NCBI GenBank assembly: GCA_035591015.1
Contig: JAXIUW010216397.1
Span: forward strand, 1 to 10,762
Origin: Cephalothrix simula
Lineage: Eukaryota > Nemertea > Palaeonemertea > Archinemertea > Cephalotrichidae
Direction of reading: 5' to 3'
Length of the DNA: 10,762 nucleotides
Positions 1 to 8,090 of this stretch are shown piece after piece. Made by a program: the position numbers and the translations under genes. How positions within the stretch are numbered: position 1 is the stretch's first letter; each line of letters begins with the position of its first letter. The notes under the pieces are model-generated. The model was not told the DNA's origin. It saw only the letters and a list, made by a program, of their open reading frames with translations, and did no database searches.

Positions 1-44
1 TCAATTTATCGCTGCGCGAAACTCATTATCATAATTTATGAGCG

Positions 45-70
45 GAGTGTCTATTAGGTAATAGGCACTC
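45..70. repeat. Inverted repeat, 11-bp stem with 4-nt loop
   Basis: GAGTGTCTATT (45-55) and AATAGGCACTC (60-70) are reverse complements except for one position that would form a G-T wobble. They are separated by AGGT. No function can be assigned. It may be a fragment of a palindromic repeat cut by the window edge. Confidence 0.5.
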
Positions 71-157
71 TAGATCGTATAATTATACTTTGAGCCTGTC
101 AGCATGGAGCTGATAATAATAATGTGTCCATTGAGGGAGGATTTTATTGATTTCCGC

Positions 158-356
158 TGCTTTGTCACCATAAAAGAAATATTTTTAGTAATAATGCCGA
201 GCGAAGCGAGGCAAGAAAATTTCAAAAATTCAATACCCGAAAAGGGTATCTAGGAAGGGTTCCACAAAGTTCAATCTGAAAACTTTTTGCATCATTGTCA
301 TATTAAAAGAAAGGTTTTTAGTAATAATGCGGAGCGAAGCGAGGCAACAAAATTTA
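158..356 (+). repeat. Two direct copies of a GAGCGAAGCGAGGC-containing repeat
   Basis: Two segments, about 165-226 and about 296-356, share the order: a TAAAAGAAA-like tract, TTTTTAGTAATAATGC, GAGCGAAGCGAGGCAA, then an A-rich AAAATTT. The shared core differs by only a base or two and is spaced about 133 bp apart. Between the copies lies a small hairpin, ATACCC (233-238) and GGGTAT (244-249). The GC-rich word in strongly AT-rich surroundings and its recurrence suggest a tandem or dispersed repeat family. The family cannot be named from sequence alone. Confidence 0.6.
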
Positions 357-730
357 AAGTATTTCAGATAAAATCCATTATATGATAGAGAAGGCCAACT
401 TTTGTACTTACCAAGTACAGCTACTAAACCAATTTTTCTTCATGTCCATTTGTCCAATAAGCCCACCCTCCCTTCAGCCAATTGAGACACTTCGATACCC
501 TCGGCACCTTAGCCTCGGTATCATCCAGTATGATCGCGCTATTATTATATATATAACCTGATACACTGTGCCAATTAAATTGTTGTACCAGTACCAATGA
601 CGTAAACTAAGGTATCGCGCTCTGAACCGATCATTTAGATAATTTAAAAACTTTTTAAAAATTTGATCAAGCTTTGTCGGATTTCCTATTTATAAACCTA
701 ATAGATTAGAGTTGAGTGTGTATGTACAGA

Positions 731-792
731 TGGCTTAGGGGTTAGAGCCCTAAACATCGGACCTAAAATCTGAGGGGGCTTCTGAATGCCCC
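731..792 (+). repeat. Decayed tRNA-like segment, possible SINE head
   Basis: Positions 731-748 read TGGCTTAGGGGTTAGAGC. This fits a pol III A-box and folds as a canonical tRNA D-arm (GCTT at 733-736 pairs with GAGC at 745-748). Positions 775-792 form a T-arm-like hairpin: GGGGC, then an 8-nt loop TTCTGAAT, then GCCCC. The loop is a B-box TTCGAAT with one inserted base. The segment between has no anticodon stem, and the flanks do not form an acceptor stem. It is therefore not a working tRNA. A tRNA-derived SINE head or old tRNA pseudogene is the best reading, and chance is possible. Confidence 0.35.
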
Positions 793-1775
793 AGGGGAGG
801 ATATAATGTATCGTTAGTTATGGGGCGAAATTGACTTCAAACTGAAGCTTTTGGAGAATATTGAATGCAAAATGATGAATTACTTTTTGCATCTATCAGT
901 ACAAAAATAAGTCACAAAATAGCTTTTTGTATGGTTTTCTCTTGTATTATTTCGTTATTTTTGACCAGAATAGTTTAGGACAGGTTTTGTGGTTTTATCT
1001 GGTAATATTTTGACCAGCATAATTTCAAGTTAGCAATAGTAATTTCGTGTAATTTATATAACTATATATAACTATTTTGGGTCACCCATAACTATTACAT
1101 GTACCGGTATATGTTTCTGTTATTTAACTGTTTATCACATCATCTGAACACATATAAAAGATTGATTTTATGACATGTATTTACATGTATGTACATATGA
1201 CTATTTGATGAGTGTATGTGAATTAAATTTACTGTAAAAGTGGGTTTGTATTCAACATAGTACCTCGTGGTGTATTAGTCTGACGGTTTCTGTCAAACAT
1301 CCTTCCAATTTTTTTAGAGCCATCTTATAATTTTTCATCGCCAGTTTACGAATTGTTTTTCCCAAATTCTAATGAAGGTACAGTGTAGAACCTCTGAGCC
1401 TCATCAGTATAGATTTTTGTTTCATGGGCAAGTGCCTGACTGACATTATTAAGTTATTTAACAGGTAAAATCCATTAGAAATCGTTGTCCCACCTATAGG
1501 AATAAGCATTCTTCGAACATTTATTTCCAGGTTTCCAGGTAATGATATTCTCTAGACGATTCCACTAGAGATAAACAGATAAATGTCAGCCTAGACCTTC
1601 CTCATTATACATCATTGCAAAAATTTGATGTGAGCAAAAAGTTGTACAGAAAATGCACCACACGGTTACAAGATGCCTATGCACTGTGGTAAAAACTTAA
1701 TAATGCTTTCTGTAGCATAACTGATTGCAGAACAGTTTATAGAAATGTGGTCATTTAAATTTTTATTATAACTCC

Positions 1776-1791
1776 ATATGACGTCATAGGC
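1776..1791. promoter_or_regulatory. CRE-type palindrome TGACGTCA
   Basis: The full CREB/ATF consensus TGACGTCA lies at 1779-1786. The 16-nt word ATATGACGTCATAGGC (1776-1791) is the exact reverse complement of 3696-3711 inside the upstream tandem array. It may therefore be a stray inverted fragment of that repeat rather than a selected binding site. It lies about 2.5 kb upstream of the channel start codon. Confidence 0.3.
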
Positions 1792-2779
1792 GCCATTTTA
1801 ATGACACCATTAGGATGGAAATTTTATTCGGAATACCTAGTTTGACTTTAGTGCTCGTAGCGGAGAAGAAGGTTGAAAACTGCGTTTTACCACCAAAATG
1901 TTAAAAATGTTTGATCGGTAATTAATTGTATAAATAATTGAGGCAAAAAACTGAATTATGCCTTGAAGGTTTATTGGTTTATTTTTATTTAAAAAAAAAT
2001 CTTGCCCGACGATGTCATTGGTTTATTGTCACATATTAACATCTTGACAAAAAAACATTTGAAAATACATTTTCAAAAAGTTATTATTACCCTTTTTGTG
2101 TGATTCTTAAGGGTTTTAAGTACAAGTAATGTTACGACTCTTTGTTTTTTTAAATCTACATCCCTATAAAACATTAGTTTTTCATTTTGTCATGTTATAA
2201 CATAGCTGGGGTATATCTATTGTTATTTTTATGCTATAATTGTCATAATTCACAGCATGTCGTCTGATCATTTTTTTCAGAAAAAGTGTGCGAATCACTG
2301 ATATAGATCTATATGGGCGTTTTCGCACGGATTTTGAAGACCTTTATGGAGGTTTTAGAGGTACAACGATCTTAGAAATTCAAGTACTTGCTAAAAATTT
2401 TATTTTAGAAACTTTCTCTGGCGCTCGATTTTTGATCATTTTTATAGTTTTCATAATGCATAACTCTAACTTATGTTTATTGACTATCACACTTTTGTGT
2501 GTTGCAATGAATATTTACAACAATTGCCTTTGCCTGCATAATTATGCTATTAATACAACATGTGCCGGACCTGAAAAGCCCATGCACATATCAAAGCCAA
2601 GCTGTAACAATTTTAATCAATATTGCGTTCAATATTATCATGGAAAACGCAGGAAATACAAGCAATGAACGTAGAAATAACCTTCAGTGAGGAAAAAATT
2701 CTTATGTTTATTGTTGTTCAACCATCTAAAAAATGAAACGATAGCTGGTCTATCTGATCAACAACCTATACAAAGTATG

Positions 2780-3960
2780 AATAACATGTTTATAAAATAG
2801 CCTGCTAGTTACGATAAAATGATAGTGTAAAAAGTCAAAACAGACACATTTTCCATAGTAACGCCTGAATTTTGAACAATTTTGTATCGTCCATACCTGC
2901 TTTGAAATTAAGCATTTTTTGACCTTAGGAAGGCTTATGATCATGTATGCCATCATTTTATCACGAGTTGTAAGACTGCAGTTAGGTATTTGGGTATAAC
3001 GTACCTTTTAGGTAGTTGTTTAATTAGATCTGATTCCTTCATTCAGAGATCGGTTAATGACTTGAAATGAGCATTCCTAATACTCATGATATGGCATCTT
3101 CTCTTGTTGTTAATTGGTTAAGTGTCAAATACAATGATTATAAACTCTTTTACTTTTATAAAATGGCAAGAGTATTTTTATGCATAATTAGATACCCATT
3201 CCCATTTTTTCATACATTTGCCCCCGGATCGTACAAAAGTCCGATATTCCAAATACATGTACATTGTACAATGTACATGTATGCATCCTTTTATATAGAA
3301 TTTCAGGTATCTTTAGTACATACTAAAGATAATAATATTATTGCCATAATAACGCCTAAAATGACGTCCTACATGTATTGCTTTGAAATTTTTTACACTT
3401 GACGCTAATCATTTACCTGATTTCATACAGGCTTGGAAATTAAATGATATGCCATCTTTTTATTGCGAATTAAAATTTTAGGCAATAATAATTTTTATAT
3501 AACTATGAAGACTAGTCATAAAAACTCCTATGCAGTCATAAAACATTGAAATTCTTTGCACGTTACTTCCAACTTATAAATTGCGCGTTAAATGACATTG
3601 AGAAGGCTTATGATCTAATGTGCCATCTTTTTATTACGAATTTTAGGCATCCTTAACTATGAAAATATTCAACTATAAAATGTTAGCCATAGAATGCCTA
3701 TGACGTCATATTACTTTGAAATTTTGTGCACGTGACACCATGTATCATTCCATTTCCATCTTGAAAATTAAGCGTGTAATGACATTAACAAGGCTTATGA
3801 TCATATATGCCATCTTTTTACGATTTTTAGGCATCTTAGTTGAAAAGATTTATTTTAACTACTTCAAAGTAGTATTTTAGCCATAAAAACGCCTATGCAG
3901 TCGTACATGTTGTATAATACCTTTAAATTTTGTATACGTGACGCAAATCTTGTAAACCCG
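2780..3960 (+). repeat. Degenerate tandem array, about 170-190 bp spacing
   Basis: A recurring block contains AAGGCTTATGATCAT, then ATGCCATCTTTTTA, then TTTTAGGCAT, then AACGCCTATG, then CTTTGAAATTTTGTGCACG. The GCCATC-type landmark occurs at 2949, 3093 (diverged), 3451, 3622 and 3809. This gives spacings of 144, 358 (about 2 x 179), 171 and 187 bp. The CTTTGAAATTTT landmark recurs around 2900, 3380, 3546, 3714 and 3928. Copies differ by substitutions and small indels, so the array is old. Reading frames inside it (for example 3067-3402) are chance openings in repeat DNA. This is probably a satellite-like or minisatellite element; no family is recognised. Confidence 0.7.
3253..3282. repeat. 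Perfect 30-nt palindrome
   Basis: The 30 bases from ATACATGTACATTGT to its exact reverse complement ACAATGTACATGTAT form an uninterrupted perfect palindrome centred between 3267 and 3268. It sits inside the upstream tandem array at about the place where one array copy is not recognisable. TACATGTA-type words are common in mollusc DNA (general knowledge), which weakens any claim of specific function. Confidence 0.6.
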
Positions 3961-4340
3961 ACGCTTCAGTGACCCCTTCAGTCTGGAAGCCAAAAAAATT
4001 CAACCCAAAGGACCCATGTTAACTGCAGCGTTCGTAGTATTATTCCAGAATCCTGAAGAAAATCCTGCAGAAAATGTGTCACACTTTCAATGTGTCACCC
4101 TCCCCACCCATTCTCTACTATTTAATATACAATAAGCTTAGCGAATGGAAGAGATGTGTTGTCAGTGGCAACTGGAAAGCTATGCGCGAAGTTAACGGTG
4201 CGGGTATACTCTCGATTGGATATGTAGAATTGGTTTATGGTATAAGTATTGATCATCGCTTCAGAGCGATAGAAGGGGAAACATATATATTTTTTAATGG
4301 CAGTTAAATTAGCTTTGGATATTGTACAGAAACATATGAA
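3961..4340 (+). promoter_or_regulatory. 5' flank and leader of the Slo1-like gene
   Basis: This is the DNA between the repeat array and the start codon. Visible elements are a 10-nt direct repeat AATGTGTCAC (4073-4082 and 4089-4098), an AT-rich TATTTAATATA at about 4119-4129 that could act as a TATA-like element, and a short perfect hairpin ATCGCT-TCAG-AGCGAT (4255-4270). An in-frame TAA at 4305-4307 separates the leader from the coding frame. A short open frame at 4074-4307 overlaps this area but shows no protein family resemblance. The promoter assignment is inference; no transcription start is demonstrable. Confidence 0.3.
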
Positions 4341-7300
4341 ATGACCAATGTTTCTAGTAGCACACCTTTGGATTTTCATGACCACTACGCTGATTGTCTT
4401 GATGAAAGGAAATGGTACATTTTCTTTGCTTCAAGCTGTATAGTATTCTTCGGTGGACTATTCGTGATTATAATATGGAGGATTCTATCGTGTTGTAGGA
4501 GTCGGATAATACAAGCCAGGGAAACCACACAACAAAAAACATTCCACACACATCATAGGAGCCAAGAACCAGAAATAGGATGGATGACCGAAGCGAAAGA
4601 TTGGGCTGGAGAGTTAATATCGGGTCAAACAGCTACGGGCCGAATTTTGGTGGTATTGGTGTTCTTTTTGAGCATCGCTTCACTAATTATCTACTTTATC
4701 GACGCTGTGTCGACCAACAGCGTGGAGACATGTCACCTCTGGTCAACCAATACAATGCAGCAGGTCGACCTGGCTTTCAACGTTTTCTTTATGATTTACT
4801 TTTTCATACGTTTTGTGGCAGCTGACGATAAATTATCATTTTGGCTAGAAATATATTCCTTAGTGGATTATTTTACAATCCCACCCTCTTTTGTGTCTAT
4901 ATATCTTAACCGCTCATGGATAGGTCTTCGATTTACAAGAGCCCTTCGTCTAATGACATTACCTGATGTGTTACAGTATCTTAATATCCTTCACACTAGT
5001 AACTCCATCCGGTTAGCACAGCTTACAACAATATTTACTAGTACTTGGCTGACTGCTTCAGGATTTATTCATTTGGTGGAAAATTCTGGTGATCCTCTTC
5101 ATTTCTCTAATGGTCAAAATTTAACATTCGTCGAAAGTGTTTATTTTTTAATTGTCACAATGTCAACCGTCGGCTATGGTGACATCGCATGTAAAACAAT
5201 TATCGGACGGTTGTTTATGGCTTGTTTTATCTTAGGTGGCTTGGCCATGTTTGCCAAGTTTGTTCCCGAAGTGATCGACCTTCTCGGAGAAAGAACAAAA
5301 TATGGAGGTAGTTTTCGAAAGGACAGTGGAAAAAAGCATATTGTAGTCTGTGGCCATATTACTTACGAATCGGTGTCAAATTTCCTCAGTGACTTTTTAC
5401 ACAAGGATAGAGAGGATGTGGATGTGGAAATTGTATTTCTACATAAGCGTTTACCAGAATTAGAGCTAGAAGGTCTTTTTAAAAGACACTTCACCCAAGT
5501 TGAATTCTTTCAAGGAACTGTTATGGATTCAAATGATTTGGAACGAGTTTGTTTAATGGAGGCCGATGCTTGTTTGGTATTAGGAAATAAATATTGTGAA
5601 GACCCAGATGCCGAAGATGCAGCTAATATCATGAGAGTTATATCGATTAAAAATTATCATGCTGATATTAAAGTGATAGTTCAGCTAATGCAGTACCATA
5701 ATAAAGCATATTTGCTGAACATTCCTAGTTGGGATTTGAAAAGAGGTGATGATGCAGTCTGTCTTGCAGAACTTAAGTTAGGATTTATTGCTCAGAGCTG
5801 TTTGGCACCCGGTTTTTCAACACTCATGGCAAATTTGTTTACCATGAGGTCTTATAAATTGTCACCAGATATGTCACAATGGCAAAATGATTATCTTCGT
5901 GGTACTGGCATGGAGATGTATACTGAATACTTAGCCAGTTCTTTTATTGGCATGACATTCCCACAAGCTGCTGAATTATGTTTTATGAAATTAAAATTAT
6001 TGCTAATTGCAATAGAAGCCAGGACCGCTGACGGTAAAGAAAGTTGCATTGCAATAAATCCAGGCGAAAATGTGCGGATAGAGCATTCAACTCAAGGATT
6101 TTTCATCGCACAATCGGCTGATGAAGTTAAAAGAGCGTTTTATTTTTGTAAAAATTGCCACGGGGATGTAGTCGATGTAAGAGCAATAAAAAAGTGCCGA
6201 TGCAAAGGACTTGCCCTAACAAATCGAAACAATCGAAATGGAATATCTCCAACTAATTCACCTAATGATCAACGAGGGTTTCCTGGTTCTATGAACCAGA
6301 ACTATAAAAGTCCATTTGTGAACTTAGTTGAAACTATTTCACCAGTTTCACCAACCAAAAGCCTGCCTGTGTTTTTGCTTAATGAACCAAACGACAGTGG
6401 TTTCACTAGCGAGAGAAAGTTTGATTCTACCGGAATGTTCCACTGGTGCCGAGATAGAACATTTGAGGAGGCTCTTGTTGACCGAGAACAAGCTGCTTTG
6501 AATATTCTAAGCAACCACGTGATTGTCTGTCTTTTTGCCGATGCACATTCTCCTCTGATTGGCCTTCGTAATTTAGTGATGCCTTTGCGTGCTAGTAACT
6601 TTAGTTACACTGAACTTAAACACGTTGTGATAGTCGGAAACGGGGATTATTCTCGAAGAGAATGGAAAACACTGCAGAACTTTCCTAAGATCTCGGTTCT
6701 TTGTGGTTCCCCGCTTAATCGAGCTAACTTAAGAGCTGTAAACATCAACCTTTGTGATATGTGCGTGATTCTCTCTGCTAGAAAATCAGCAGCTGAGGAT
6801 CCAACTTTAGTGGATAAACAAGCTATCCTATGCTCGTTGAACATCAAGGCTATGACCTTTGATGACAGTATTGGTTTACTTCGGTCAAGTAACTGTACAG
6901 AAGGATTTTTACCAGCTGGCATGTCGGCATTAGGAGGATCAATACAGCCATTTAAAAGAGAATCTAGTTATGGGGCCAATATACCTATGATAACTGAATT
7001 ATCGAATGATAGCAATGTGCAATTTTTAGACCAAGATGATGATGATGATCCAGACACTGAGTTATATATGACTCAACCATTCGCGTGCGGAACCGCATTC
7101 GCGGTCAGTGTGCTCGACTCCTTAATGAGTACCACCTACTTTAACGACAACGCTTTAACGCTTATTAGAACATTGATTACTGGAGGAGCAACGCCTGAAT
7201 TAGAACAAATTTTAGCTGAAGGTGCTGGTATGCGTGGGGGTTACGGAAGTGAAAATACACTATCTAACCGTGAGCGATGTCGTGTTAAACAAATCTCGCT

Positions 7301-7580
7301 ATTCGAAGGACCATTATCTCAATACGGCGAGGGTGGTAAATATGGTGACTTATTCGTAGCTGCTCTAAAAAGTTATGGTATTCTGGCTATTGGTCTTTAC
7401 CGGTTTAGAGATGTGAGTGCTGGTGTCAGATGTCCATCTTCCAAGCGCTATGTCATTACTAACCCACCCGATGACTTTCCACTGTTACCAACCGACCAGG
7501 TTTTTTGTCTACAACCGTTTGACACCAAAGGAACCCCAAAACTTCCTCGAATTAGACATCGAGGGAATCCCAGTGAGTAA
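4341..7580 (+). CDS. slo: Intronless Slo1-type BK potassium channel alpha subunit
   Basis: The product is a plasma-membrane, voltage- and Ca2+-gated K+ channel subunit that acts as a tetramer. Order by residue: extracellular N-terminus with an NVS glycosylation site at N3; S0 about 24-46; S1 101-122; S2 141-160; S3 169-187; S4 with R191, R197, R200, R203; S5 222-246; filter TVGYGD 276-281; S6 291-314; RCK1 from about 331; CKNCH heme-type motif 603-607; variable linker 622-690; RCK2 from about 694; calcium bowl [10 protein letters not shown] 896-905. D143, R157 and D176 match voltage-sensor residues of human BK, and D351 and D356 match the RCK1 Ca2+ site (human numbering recalled). The start has a purine at -3 and an upstream in-frame stop at 4305. 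At 1079 residues it is full length for invertebrates. Family genes normally have many introns and heavy splicing; this copy has none, implying a retrogene with an intact frame. No poly(A) tract or target-site duplication was found. Odd residues: A283 after the filter, S166 for Trp, K306 in S6. The intron-containing parent lies outside the window. Confidence 0.95.
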   Translation: MTNVSSSTPLDFHDHYADCLDERKWYIFFASSCIVFFGGLFVIIIWRILSCCRSRIIQARETTQQKTFHTHHRSQEPEIGWMTEAKDWAGELISGQTATGRILVVLVFFLSIASLIIYFIDAVSTNSVETCHLWSTNTMQQVDLAFNVFFMIYFFIRFVAADDKLSFWLEIYSLVDYFTIPPSFVSIYLNRSWIGLRFTRALRLMTLPDVLQYLNILHTSNSIRLAQLTTIFTSTWLTASGFIHLVENSGDPLHFSNGQNLTFVESVYFLIVTMSTVGYGDIACKTIIGRLFMACFILGGLAMFAKFVPEVIDLLGERTKYGGSFRKDSGKKHIVVCGHITYESVSNFLSDFLHKDREDVDVEIVFLHKRLPELELEGLFKRHFTQVEFFQGTVMDSNDLERVCLMEADACLVLGNKYCEDPDAEDAANIMRVISIKNYHADIKVIVQLMQYHNKAYLLNIPSWDLKRGDDAVCLAELKLGFIAQSCLAPGFSTLMANLFTMRSYKLSPDMSQWQNDYLRGTGMEMYTEYLASSFIGMTFPQAAELCFMKLKLLLIAIEARTADGKESCIAINPGENVRIEHSTQGFFIAQSADEVKRAFYFCKNCHGDVVDVRAIKKCRCKGLALTNRNNRNGISPTNSPNDQRGFPGSMNQNYKSPFVNLVETISPVSPTKSLPVFLLNEPNDSGFTSERKFDSTGMFHWCRDRTFEEALVDREQAALNILSNHVIVCLFADAHSPLIGLRNLVMPLRASNFSYTELKHVVIVGNGDYSRREWKTLQNFPKISVLCGSPLNRANLRAVNINLCDMCVILSARKSAAEDPTLVDKQAILCSLNIKAMTFDDSIGLLRSSNCTEGFLPAGMSALGGSIQPFKRESSYGANIPMITELSNDSNVQFLDQDDDDDPDTELYMTQPFACGTAFAVSVLDSLMSTTYFNDNALTLIRTLITGGATPELEQILAEGAGMRGGYGSENTLSNRERCRVKQISLFEGPLSQYGEGGKYGDLFVAALKSYGILAIGLYRFRDVSAGVRCPSSKRYVITNPPDDFPLLPTDQVFCLQPFDTKGTPKLPRIRHRGNPSE

Positions 7581-7634
7581 GAAGAGTTTTGCTGAACCGA
7601 TATAGATATTAAGGATCACTAAGTACTCAAAGGG

Positions 7635-7803
7635 TACGCTGCTGTCGGAAATCTTTCCTCAATGCGAAATGTAGTCAGAACACCACGCGACGATTTCTCT
7701 TTGTTATCAACAGATCAGGCATCAGGCGTTTTGTCTACAACTGTCTACAACAGTTTGACATTGAAAGGAACTCAAAAACTTCGTCAAACATTAGACAGCA
7801 TCA
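7635..7803 (+). pseudogene. Diverged duplicate of the Slo1 C-terminal coding end
   Basis: This segment realigns to the last part of the channel gene just upstream. Positions 7662-7719 match 7443-7500 at about 38 of 58 bases. TTTTGTCTACAA at 7729-7740 repeats 7503-7514 exactly. Positions 7753-7782 match 7517-7545 with a few changes and one extra base. The offset grows from 219 to 237 bp, a net gain of 18 bp, so the frame is regained. Its translation keeps RDDF, LL and TDQ near its start and KGTQKL near its end, echoing PDDF, LL, TDQ and KGTPKL of the gene. The middle is shifted and contains a local TCTACAAC duplication. Similarity can be followed weakly upstream to about 7635. Its frame stays open to 7889. 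It has no start or membrane domains, so it is a relic, not a gene. Confidence 0.75.
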
Positions 7804-7995
7804 GCCAAAGGATAGATACAAAAAAGTCTTGGATGGACGAATCTCAAACGAGTCAACGAATCGTGATTTACAAGCAAGGCCCAGCTTAAATTATTTATTC
7901 ATCTTAAAGTTATAAAGTATATAGCACAGAAAGTTTAATCTTATTGTTCTATGTGTAATCGATACTCGACACATATAAGTTTATTGTCATAGACA

Positions 7996-8090
7996 AGCTT
8001 CAGATTTCGAACGAATTATTCAATGAAAAAATTGAATCAGCCAAGATTTCGAATGAATCTTTCAAGAAAAAACTTGAATTATAATCAGTC
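7996..8090 (+). repeat. Tandem pair of about 45-bp units, each with a hairpin
   Basis: Two adjacent units both contain AGATTTCGAA(C/T)GAAT followed by a stem-loop. The first stem is ATTCAAT (8018-8024) with ATTGAAT (8031-8037), loop GAAAAA. The second is TTCAAG (8061-8066) with CTTGAA (8073-8078), loop AAAAAA. One stem pair is T-A in the first unit and G-C in the second, so pairing survives a double change. The units belong to the larger downstream repeat field. Confidence 0.6.

Larger units (their letters stand above)
1..2779. other. Left non-coding flank of the repeat array
   Basis: This stretch is AT-rich and has no reading frame with recognisable protein homology on either strand. It holds short inverted repeats (45-70, 233-249, 1549-1571), a direct-repeat pair near 158-356, a tRNA-like segment at 731-792, several ACATGTA words around 1171-1200, and a CRE-like palindrome at 1779-1786. 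The remainder is unremarkable AT-rich DNA in which I see no gene. A pyrimidine tract ending in CAG at about 2263-2280 resembles a 3' splice site, but no convincing exon follows it. Confidence 0.7.

Noticed and set aside
722-800. A functional tRNA gene
   Set aside because: D-arm and T-arm exist, but there is no anticodon stem, no acceptor stem pairing, and the T-loop has an extra base.
3067-3402. 111-codon open frame as a gene
   Set aside because: It lies wholly inside the degenerate tandem array, spans the 30-nt palindrome, and shows no domain or family resemblance.
4074-4307. 77-codon open frame just upstream of the channel as a separate gene or upstream ORF
   Set aside because: No family resemblance, and it starts within a 10-nt direct repeat. 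An open frame of this length is expected by chance. A regulatory uORF cannot be excluded but is not supported.
6302-6922. Reverse-strand open frames of 70 and 91 codons within the channel gene
   Set aside because: They lie opposite strongly conserved Slo1 coding sequence and have no homology of their own.
7413-7889. The downstream tail copy as an alternative last exon of the channel gene
   Set aside because: AG sites ahead of the copy (7612-7613, 7622-7623, 7631-7632) either give an immediate stop or the wrong phase when joined to the GTGAGT donor at 7413, and none has a pyrimidine tract.
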